A stretch of DNA of 8,729 nt from Chloroflexota bacterium. GTDB taxonomy: Bacteria > Chloroflexota > Dehalococcoidia > DSTF01 > JACRBR01. Where the stretch lies: the NCBI GenBank assembly GCA_021813085.1, contig JAKAMA010000078.1, positions 1 through 8,729 on the forward strand, read 5' to 3'. The notes beneath the pieces were generated by a model. That model did no database searches and was not told the DNA's origin. It worked only from the letters and a program-made list of their open reading frames with translations. Made by a program: the position numbers and the translations under genes. Of this stretch, positions 1 to 6,400 are shown piece after piece (position 1 is the first letter of the stretch; each line of letters begins with the position of its first letter).

Positions 1-450
1 CACGGGTCCGGCCAAGCTGCTCGCGCTGACGCCCCCGTTGTTCGCGGTGTTCGCCGTGAAGCTGCCGCCCTGCCCGAACACCCGCGTCGCCGTCTGAGAG
101 GTGATCGGGGTGTCGTACTCCAGTACCCGGTTGTTGCCGGCGTCGGCGACGTAGAGACGGCCAGCGCTGTCCACCGCCACGCTCCACGGTTGATACAGGC
201 TGTTGGCACTCAGACCCCCGTTGTTCGCGGTGTTCGTCGTGAAGCTGCCGCCCTGCCCGAACACCCGCGTCGCCGTCTGCGAGGTGAGCGGGGTGTCGTA
301 CTCCAGCACCCGGTTGTTGGCGAAGTCGGCCACGTAGAGCCGCCCGGCGCCGTCCACCGCCATGGATGATGGATAGGACAAGCTGCTTGCGCTGAGGCCC
401 CCATTGTTCGCGGTGTTCGTCGTGAAGCTGCCGCCCTGCCCGAACACACG
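1..450 (-). repeat. Near-identical 183-bp tandem repeats coding for NHL blades
   Basis: The same DNA block returns with an exact 183-bp (61-codon) period: the CCCCC(G/A)TTGTTCGCGG segment starts at 32, 215 and 398. The part coding for TATRVFGQGGSFTTNTANNGG is nearly identical at the DNA level between copies, including silent positions, while the LYVAD part differs more. This fits recent duplication or gene conversion within the gene. Confidence 0.85.
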
Positions 451-558
451 GTCGGCGACCGTGTCGCCGGGCGCGGCGAACGCCGACACGACGGCGAAGA
501 GGGCGACCAGCAACGCGGCGCTCGTCGCCGCATGGATAAAGCCTGTCAGGAGGCGCAC
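1..558 (-). CDS. Secreted NHL-repeat (beta-propeller) protein, N-terminal part, cut by the window edge
   Basis: The minus strand reads from a GTG at 558 through 186 codons without a stop and leaves the window at base 1. The start is supported by a strong Shine-Dalgarno run (GGAGGAGG) a few bases upstream. Residues 1-29 form a signal peptide: a basic start (MRLL), a hydrophobic stretch (ALLVALFAVV) and a likely cleavage after AFA. Then come repeats of 61 residues, each with VFGQGGSF (at about 38, 99 and 160), NTANNGG, a P..(S/V)AVD strand, GRLYVAD and NNRVLEYDTP. LYVAD..NNRV is the NHL-repeat signature. NHL propellers are extracytoplasmic binding or scaffold domains, sometimes enzymatic; no ligand can be deduced here. 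The ORF called in the neighbouring frame (210-533) is a shadow. The remaining repeats and any C-terminal sorting domain lie outside the window. Confidence 0.88.
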   Translation of the reverse strand, partial: MRLLTGFIHAATSAALLVALFAVVSAFAAPGDTVADRVFGQGGSFTTNTANNGGLSASSLSYPSSMAVDGAGRLYVADFANNRVLEYDTPLTSQTATRVFGQGGSFTTNTANNGGLSANSLYQPWSVAVDSAGRLYVADAGNNRVLEYDTPITSQTATRVFGQGGSFTANTANNGGVSASSLAGPV

Positions 559-589
559 TGCTCCTCCTCCAGAATCGCGGGGCGAGGCG

Positions 590-618
590 ACCTTACGTCT
601 TCAGCAGGCGGGTGTCAA
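590..618 (-). promoter_or_regulatory. Sigma-70-type promoter for the NHL-repeat gene
   Basis: On the minus strand a perfect -35 box TTGACA (618-613) is followed by a 17-bp spacer and a -10-like TAAGGT (595-590, TAnnnT type). Transcription would start near 583 and leave a short leader holding the GGAGGAGG ribosome site before the GTG at 558. Spacing and position are right; the -10 is weak against the full consensus. Confidence 0.6.
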
Positions 619-839
619 GATCACGATGTGCCGCGGTAGCGGGGGTCGCCCGCAGATTCAGTGCCTGTTGGAGTTCTGGACTCGCCATATCGAAGAGCCT
701 GCTTCGTGGTGCTTTCGGGTGGATCGGATCCTCGCACGCGGCATCGGCAACGTCAATCGAATTGTTGGGCAGGGCTTGGCGTCTCGCTCTGGTTGCCAGG
801 GGACACAAGCAGGCCGGCTCGGGTATGGTCGCGGGAAAT
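619..839. other. Gap without a recognisable gene
   Basis: No convincing gene is seen between the NHL promoter and the hairpins after the SIR2-like gene. Several short ORFs cross it on both strands, but none shows a known motif, a Shine-Dalgarno site or the high third-position GC of the true genes. The stop of the best minus-strand candidate (593-808) falls inside the -10 box of the NHL promoter. A hand count of 661-720 gives 57% GC, low for this window. It may be non-coding DNA or a decayed insert. Confidence 0.5.
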
Positions 840-857
840 CACGATGTCCCCATCGTG
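840..857 (-). terminator. Perfect 7-bp hairpin with GGGA tetraloop, possible terminator of the SIR2-like gene
   Basis: CACGATG and CATCGTG pair perfectly around four bases. In the minus-strand transcript the loop is GGGA, a GNRA-type tetraloop, and the stem is followed by ATTTCCC. It lies about 60 bases after the stop of the minus-strand SIR2-like gene. The following U tract is only three bases long, so intrinsic termination is plausible but not certain. Confidence 0.4.
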
Positions 858-885
858 CTGGGCCGCGCTGACTTGCAGGACGGAT

Positions 886-918
886 ACCGATGAGCGCTGC
901 GCCTGTCTGCTGATCGGT
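886..918 (-). other. Imperfect stem-loop at the stop codon of the SIR2-like gene
   Basis: ACCGAT (from 918 on the minus strand) pairs with ATCGGT, with an inner AGC/GCT pairing after a single C/C mismatch. The stem starts inside the TGA stop codon at 920-918. It could protect the 3' end of the transcript or help termination together with the hairpin at 840-857. No U tract follows it. Confidence 0.3.
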
Positions 919-1817
919 CAACCGAGACTCACCTGCCGGCAAATTGACTCGAACTCGTCGGCAAAATAGCCCGCGAACACGGCATCGTCAGCTTGCTCGC
1001 GGACAGAACCGGACCACGCTTGGAACGCTTTGCCCGCCGAGGGCCCTGCACAGTAGACGAGTCGGGCAGTACTCTTCTCGATGGGCTTCCAGATGTGATC
1101 GTCGTCGGGACGAACCTTCACCCCCACGATCGCGATGACGTCCGCGAGCTTCACCAGCTCCGCCCACCGCGCCCGTTGGCCGCGAATGAACGATGCGCCA
1201 GCGGTGGTCGCCTTTCTGGGCTCGAAGTAACTCATCACCGGTGGTACAGCGTCTCCGGCGATCCGAGCCGAGAACTGACCGGGGTCGTCGACGACGGTCA
1301 CGGGACCGTCGATGGTCACGCCCACGCCCGAGAATGAAACGCCCGAAGATGACATCCTTGCACCATCGCAGAACAGGTGACAACAACCGTGCGGCAGGCA
1401 AAGTTCGACTTGATCCCTTCCGGCGCCCTGAGCGACCACGGGCTGCACGCCGACGTGACCAAGGGAGAGTTCGAGTAGGCGATCGTAGTTGAGTGTCCCG
1501 ATGGCCCCGCTCCAGCCGCCGCGCCGAATTCGTCTGGCCAGCTCGACATAGAGGTTCGATGTCCGCGGCTTGAACTCGAAGAAGAACGCCGCCATCGCAC
1601 GCTGAAGAATCGGCATCGCGTGCGAGTTCGTTTTCGCCAGACGCGCCATCCCTCGTTCAAAATCGCTCTGGAATTCGGAGGCGAGTTCACCCGGCAGCCG
1701 CCCCCAACCCGGAGGATTGAACTTGCGGAGCGCTTCGAACAGCGCTCCGCCTATCGGTGGAGTTCCGCCGAGGTCGGACCCGTAGCTCGCGCCGGCTCCC
1801 AAAAGGAAGATCTTCAT
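918..1817 (-). CDS. Stand-alone SIR2-like (NAD-binding Rossmann) protein, possible defence NADase
   Basis: This 299-residue protein starts with a Rossmann nucleotide-binding loop, MKIFLLGAGAS (GAGAS at 7-11), followed by GTPP (18-21). It then has GTLNYDR at 107-113, matching the (T)xNYD motif of SIR2-like proteins (N110, D112), LPHGCCHLF with H143 in place of the sirtuin catalytic histidine (the HG motif), and IVGVKVRPDDDHIW at 230-243, the usual IIGyslp..D element. There is no zinc-ribbon Cys set, which argues against a sirtuin deacetylase. The layout fits the SIR2_2-type families, many of whose studied members consume NAD+ in phage defence, alone or fused to other domains. No partner domain or toxin/sensor gene is adjacent. 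I chose ATG 1817 because the first beta strand starts right there; a GTG at 1892 in frame would add 25 residues unlike the family. No Shine-Dalgarno site precedes the ATG. Base composition is lower in GC than the operon next door, suggesting acquisition. Enzymatic activity is an inference. Confidence 0.8.
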   Translation of the reverse strand: MKIFLLGAGASYGSDLGGTPPIGGALFEALRKFNPPGWGRLPGELASEFQSDFERGMARLAKTNSHAMPILQRAMAAFFFEFKPRTSNLYVELARRIRRGGWSGAIGTLNYDRLLELSLGHVGVQPVVAQGAGRDQVELCLPHGCCHLFCDGARMSSSGVSFSGVGVTIDGPVTVVDDPGQFSARIAGDAVPPVMSYFEPRKATTAGASFIRGQRARWAELVKLADVIAIVGVKVRPDDDHIWKPIEKSTARLVYCAGPSAGKAFQAWSGSVREQADDAVFAGYFADEFESICRQVSLG

Positions 1818-1826
1818 AGCTACTAG

Positions 1827-1856
1827 ATCGTACCGCCAACGCGACTCGCGAGTCAC
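1827..1856 (-). promoter_or_regulatory. Possible leaderless promoter of the SIR2-like gene with overlapping palindrome
   Basis: On the minus strand, GTGACT (1856-1851, four of six -35 bases) is followed by 18 bp and TACGAT (1832-1827, four of six -10 bases). Transcription would then begin within about three bases of the ATG at 1817, giving a leaderless message, which would explain the missing Shine-Dalgarno site. A perfect 12-bp palindrome, GACTCGCGAGTC (1843-1854), covers the -35 side and spacer, where a repressor could act. Confidence 0.4.
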
Positions 1857-1875
1857 GTGGAGTTCTGGCAAGTCT

Positions 1876-1889
1876 ACGTCGGCCGACGT
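1876..1889. promoter_or_regulatory. Perfect 14-bp palindrome ACGTCGGCCGACGT
   Basis: This exact dyad lies 59 bp upstream of the SIR2-like ATG and 21 bp from the 12-bp palindrome at 1843-1854. Two perfect palindromes so close together upstream of one gene suggest an operator region. If translation actually began at GTG 1892, both would lie inside coding DNA. No regulator gene is next to them. Confidence 0.3.
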
Positions 1890-1984
1890 CACGACTTGGT
1901 CATGGTCGTGGCGTGGTGAGCTTACGGGCTGGCGACATCATCGACGGCCCCGATCCGGGACCGCCCGGCGCCGCCTGCGGTTCC

Positions 1985-2013
1985 TTGCCATAGCACATCC
2001 GTTCTACTAGACT
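1985..2013 (+). promoter_or_regulatory. Sigma-70-type promoter of the mutasome operon
   Basis: TTGCCA (1985-1990, five of six -35 bases) is followed by exactly 17 bp and TAGACT (2008-2013, four of six -10 bases). Transcription would start near 2020, about 30 bases before the imuB-like ATG. The spacer contains the LexA-like dyad listed separately, so a bound repressor would block RNA polymerase. Confidence 0.6.
1991..2006 (+). promoter_or_regulatory. Putative LexA (SOS) box in the promoter spacer
   Basis: TAGCACATCCGTTCTA is an imperfect inverted repeat, TAG(C/A)AC-N4-GT(T/G)CTA. It differs by one base from the GAAC-N4-GTTC core of Gram-positive-type LexA boxes. It fills the spacer between the -35 and -10 boxes of an operon encoding DNA-damage mutagenesis proteins, which are LexA-controlled in many bacteria. 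The lexA gene is not in this window, so the local LexA motif cannot be compared. Confidence 0.5.
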
Positions 2014-2048
2014 GCTGTGATCTCCCCGCACGCCGCTGGAGCACCACG

Positions 2049-3215
2049 ATGCGCCTGGCCTGCGTCTCCGTCCCCCGCTTTGCGCTCGCCGTCGAGGCGC
2101 GGCTCGACCCGCGGCTGCTGCGCGCGCCCGCCATCGTCTACGACGGCAACCGGGTGCTCGAAGCCTCGCCTGAGCTGACCGGCGTGCATCCCGGGCAGCC
2201 GCTGCGCCAGGCGCGCGCCGCGTATCCGGGCGCTGTCTGCGTGCCCCCCAACCTGCTGCTCTACCGTGCGATCTCCGGGGCGATGCTGCAGGCGCTGGGA
2301 CAGGTGGGCCCGCAGGTCGAGCTGGCGGAACAGGGGCGCGCCTACGTCGACGTCGGCGGCCTCGACGCCGACGCCTTCGCGCTCGCCGGGAAGACCGTTG
2401 ACGTCGTACGTGCCGCGACCGGCCTGCTGCCGTCGGTGGGGGTCGCCGAGGGCAAGTTCGTCGCGCGCGTCGCCGCCGAGCTGTGCCCGCCGGGCGACGC
2501 CGGCGTCGTGCCGCCCGGGCGCGAGCGCGACTTCCTGCGCGACAAGAGCGTCTCGCTGCTGCCGTTCGCGCCGGAGACCATCGAGCACCTGCGGACGCTC
2601 GCCCTGCACACGCTGGGCGACATCGCCGGGCTGCCGAAGACGGCGGTCGAAGCGCAGTTCGGCGGCGGCGCCGGCAGGCGTCTGTGGGAGCTGGCGCACG
2701 GCATCGACCGCGAGCCGCTGCGGCCGCACAGGCCGGAGGAGTCGCTGAGCGAGCGGCTGACGTTCGACGCCCCCGTCGTCGCGGACGAGGCGCTGCTCAT
2801 GGCCGGCCGCCAGTTGCTCCAGCGGCTCGCCGGCAGGCTCGACCGCCGCGCCGCCCGCACGATGCGCCTGCAGGTGCTCGCCGGCGGACGGCTGCTCTGG
2901 GAGCGTCTGGAGACGTTCCGCGAGCCGACCGCCGACGAGGGGCGCCTGGCGTTCATCCTGAAGACGCGGCTGTCCGCGCTGCGCCTCACGGAGGCCGTCG
3001 ATACGCTCGTCGTCACGCTGGGAGGCATCGGCCGCGAGGCCGCGCGCCAGCCCAAGCTCATGACCGAAGCCAACCCGCAGATCGCGTCGCTCGCCGACGC
3101 CATCCGGCAGGTCCGCGCCCGCTACGGCCGGCCGGTGGTGTGGCGCGCGGTGGAGGTGGACCCATGCTCACGGCATCCGGAGGAGCGGGCGGCCCTGATA
3201 CCGTACGACGCCTGA
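2049..3215 (+). CDS. imuB: ImuB-like Y-family DNA polymerase homologue, catalytically inactive
   Basis: This 388-residue protein has the Y-family order: palm/fingers (about 1-160), helix-hairpin-helix region (LGDIAGLP..A, 189-200) and little finger (about 236-330). The acidic residues that bind the catalytic metals are missing. The DinB motif DMDCF..AVE reads SVPRFALAVE here (S7 and P9 in place of the aspartates), and SLDEAYLDV reads EQGRAYVDV (G96 and R97 in place of D and E). Loss of these residues is the hallmark of ImuB, which does not synthesise DNA but recruits DnaE2 to the beta clamp. QPKLM at 334-338 resembles the clamp-binding motif QLxLF and sits where that motif is expected. At 388 residues it is shorter than proteobacterial ImuB (about 500) and lacks the long C-terminal tail. 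Start: ATG with GGAG seven bases upstream. It is first in the operon, behind an apparent LexA-regulated promoter, and overlaps the next gene by 52 bp. Confidence 0.85.
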   Translation: MRLACVSVPRFALAVEARLDPRLLRAPAIVYDGNRVLEASPELTGVHPGQPLRQARAAYPGAVCVPPNLLLYRAISGAMLQALGQVGPQVELAEQGRAYVDVGGLDADAFALAGKTVDVVRAATGLLPSVGVAEGKFVARVAAELCPPGDAGVVPPGRERDFLRDKSVSLLPFAPETIEHLRTLALHTLGDIAGLPKTAVEAQFGGGAGRRLWELAHGIDREPLRPHRPEESLSERLTFDAPVVADEALLMAGRQLLQRLAGRLDRRAARTMRLQVLAGGRLLWERLETFREPTADEGRLAFILKTRLSALRLTEAVDTLVVTLGGIGREAARQPKLMTEANPQIASLADAIRQVRARYGRPVVWRAVEVDPCSRHPEERAALIPYDA

Positions 3216-3472
3216 ACCTCCCGCGGCCGCTCCGCGTCGAGGCCGGCGACGACGGCACGCCCCGCCGCGTCCAGCACCGCGGCCAGACGGCCCGTCCGGG
3301 GCGCTGGCGCGCCGTCGTCCAGGTGCGCGAGCGCTACCGGGTCGACGACCGCTGGTGGACCGACGCCCCGGTGTCACGCGAGTACTTCGAGCTGCTGCTG
3401 GATGGCGGCCTCCCGTTCACCGTCTTCCATGACCGCATCGACACGCGCTGGTACGCGCAGCGGGACGGCTGA
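3164..3472 (+). CDS. DUF6504 family protein between imuB-like gene and dnaE2
   Basis: This 102-residue, strongly basic protein starts at ATG 3164, with GGAGG (3152-3156) seven bases upstream, and ends at a TGA that overlaps the dnaE2 ATG. The first 20 residues are low-complexity. The core has LPRPLRVE (19-26), RVDDRWW (59-65), PVSREYFEL (69-77) and VFHDRIDTRWY (87-97). This aromatic/arginine pattern is that of DUF6504, a small family repeatedly found beside imuB/dinB and dnaE2 genes in Actinobacteria and Chloroflexota. The family has no established function to my knowledge. Co-translation with both polymerase genes suggests a mutasome accessory role, perhaps DNA or protein binding through the RWW and RWY motifs. 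That role is inference; the family call rests on motif memory. Confidence 0.78.
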   Translation: MLTASGGAGGPDTVRRLNLPRPLRVEAGDDGTPRRVQHRGQTARPGRWRAVVQVRERYRVDDRWWTDAPVSREYFELLLDGGLPFTVFHDRIDTRWYAQRDG

Positions 3473-6400
3473 TGTACGTCGAGCTGCACTGCCATAGCTG
3501 CTTCTCCTTCCGCGAGGGCGCGTCGAGCCCGGCGGAGCTGGTGCTGGCCGCGCGCGGGCTCGGCTACGAGGCGCTGGCGCTCACCGACCACGACAATCTC
3601 GCCGGCGCGATGGAGTTCGCGCAGGCCGCGAAGGAGTGGGGCGTCCGGCCGATCATCGGCGCGGAGATCACGCTGCGCACGGGCGGGCGCCCGTCGGGGC
3701 GCGGCGCGCCCGCCGCCGACGGCGAAGCATCGCCGGCCGCGCACCTGACGCTGCTCGCCGAGACGCCGCGCGGCTACGCCAACATCAGCCGCCTGCTCTC
3801 GCACGCGCACCTGTCGAGCCCGCGCGACGCGCCGTCGCTCGACCCGGCAGAGTTGGCGTCGTGTGCCGAAGGCGTCATCGCGCTCTCCGGCTGCCGCGCC
3901 GGCGAGGTCTCGCGCCTCGTCGAAGCCGGCGACGTCGAGGCCGCGTACGAGGCCGCCGCCCGCTACGCCGCCATCTTCGGCACGGGCAACTTCTACATCG
4001 AGCTGCAGGACAACTTCGTCCGCGGCGACCGCTCGCGCAACCGCGGCCTCGTCGAACTGGCGCGCAGGCTCGGGCTCGGCGTCGTCGCCACCAACAACGT
4101 CCACTACCACGACCGGGCGCGGCACCGGCTGCAGGACGTGCTCGTGGCGGTGCGCCACCACAGCACGCTCGACGCGTCAGAGCACCTGCGCCGCAAGAAC
4201 GCCGAGTTCTACCTCAAGCACCCGGCGGAGATGGCGCGGCTCTTCGCGGAGCTGCCGGAGGCGGTCGCCAACACCCGCGCGATCGCCGAGCGCTGCACGT
4301 TCGACCTGACGCGCGACCTCACCTACCGCTTCCCGGACTTCCGGGCGCCCGACGGCCGCAGCGCCGACGCGTTCCTCGAAGCGGTCTGCTTCGAAGCCGC
4401 GCGCGAGTATTACGGGCGCATCACGCCGGACCTCGAACGCCGCATCCGGCACGAGCTGGAGCTGATCCGGCAGTCGGCGCAGGCCGGCTTCTTCCTGCGC
4501 AACTGGGAGATCATGCGCTACGCCCGCACGCACGGCCTGCCCGCCCGTGGCCGCGGCTCGTCGGTGGGGTCACTGGTCTGCTACCTGCTCGGGCTCTCCG
4601 GCATCGACCCGATCAAGTACAACCTCTTCGTCGGCCGCTTCCTCAACGAGGCGCGCCGCAAGGAGGACGTGCCGGACATCGACATCGACTTCGCGCGTGA
4701 GGCGCGGGAGAAGATGTTCGCGCACGTCTTCGCGACGTACGGCAGCGAGCACGCGGCGCTCGTCGCCAACGTCATCACGTACCGCTACCCGATGGCGGTC
4801 CGCGACGTCGGCAAGGCGCTGGGGCTGCCGGAGGCGGACATCGACAAGCTCGCCAAGCGGATGCGCGGCCGCTTCGCGCGCCCGCTCGCCGAAGAGATGC
4901 GCGCCATGCCGGAGTTCGCGTCGCGCGTGGACGCGCCGCCCTGGCGCGAGTTCGTGCGCCTCGTCGAGGAGCTGCGGGGCATGCCGCGGCACCTGGGCCA
5001 GCACGCCGGCGGCATCATCATCTCCGACACGCCGATCGTCGAGCAGGTGCCCGTACAGCCCTCGGCGATGCCCGGCCGCTACATCTGCCAGTGGGACAAG
5101 GACTCGGTCGCCGACGCCGGCTTCATCAAGATGGACTTCCTCGGCTACCCGAGCCTGGGGCATCTCTACCGCGCGCTCGCCCTGATCGAGGAGCGGCGCG
5201 GCCGGCGCATCGACCCCGTGCGCATCCCGCTCGACGACCCGGAGGTCTACGCGATGATCCGCCGGGGCGACATCCTGGGCATCGTCCAGATCCAGAGCCG
5301 GGCGCAGCTCCAGGCGATCCTGCGCCTCGACATCGCGTCGATCGAGGACCTCGTGGTGCAGGTGGCGCTGATCCGCCCCGGCCCGATTCAGGGCGGCGCC
5401 GTCAACCCGTACATCGCGCGCTGCCAGGGCCGCGAGCCGGTGACGTACGACCACCCCTGCCTGGAGCCGATCCTCGGCGAGACGAAGGGCGTGATCGTCT
5501 TCCAGGAGCAGGTGCTGGAGGTGGCGATGGCGGTCGCCGGCTTCACCGCCGGACAGGCGGAGTCGCTGCGGCGGGCGATGAGCCGCAAGCGCTCGCGCGA
5601 GGAGATGGAGAAGCTGCGGGACGCCTTCTTCGAGGGCGCGCGGGAGAAGCGCCTCGTCGACGACGCCACCGCCGCCGTGATCTTCGAGAAGATCGTCGCT
5701 TTCGCGGCGTTCGGTTTCCCCAAGGCGCACGCGGCGGCGATGGCCGAGACGGCCGGCAAGCTCGCCTGGGTCAAGCGCTACTATCCGGTCGAGTTCTACT
5801 GTTCGTGGCTCAACGAATGGCCATTCGGCTTCTACAGCCCCGGCGTCATCGTCAACGAGGCGCGGCGCAACGGCATCGAGGTGCGCGGCCTCGATGTCAA
5901 CCGCAGCCGCGGCGCGTGCGTGATCGAGGACGACACCATCCGGCTCGGCTACAACTACGTGCGCGGCATCGGCGCGGCGACGCGCGCACGGCTCGACGAC
6001 GAGGCGCGGCACGGCCCGTACGCCTCGCTCTGGGACTTCTGGCGCCGCACGCGCATCGAGCGCACGCCGATCGAGCGGCTGGTCCGGCTCGGCGCGTTCG
6101 CCTTCACCGGCCTGCACGAGCGCGCGCTGCTCTGGCAGCTCGGGCTGTTCTACCGGCCGCTCGGCGCGCAGCTCCCGCTCGCGCTGCCGTACGAGGCCGA
6201 CCTGGTGCCGCTCGTCGAGATGACGGACGGCGAGCGCCTCGTGACGGACCTGCAGTTCACCGAAGGCGCGGTGACGACGCGCGGCCACATCATGGACCTC
6301 GCGCGCGGCGGGCTGCACGAGGGCGTCACGCCGAGCCACGTCGTCGACCGCATGGCGGACGGCGCGCCCGTCACCGTCGCAGGCTTCGTCGCCGTGCGGC

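Noticed and set aside
1..450. CRISPR-like array suggested by the regular repeats at the left edge
   Set aside because: The 183-bp period is an exact multiple of three and the repeats translate as NHL blades in one continuous frame.
593..808. 71-codon minus-strand ORF upstream of the NHL gene
   Set aside because: It has no ribosome site or known motif, a roughly even third-position composition, and a stop codon that falls in the -10 box of the NHL promoter. It is kept only as an unexplained stretch.
404..893. Plus-strand ORFs 404-871 and 612-893
   Set aside because: They cross the signal-peptide region and promoter of the NHL gene on the other strand, and have no motifs or starts with ribosome sites.
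1818..1892. GTG 1892 as the start of the SIR2-like gene
   Set aside because: It would add 25 residues before the first Rossmann strand, which normally begins the protein; the region instead looks like a promoter with palindromes.
1955..1968. CCGGG-ACCG-CCCGG hairpin upstream of the mutasome promoter
   Set aside because: A short stem with no T tract on either strand and no gene ending nearby on the plus strand; it may be chance in GC-rich DNA.
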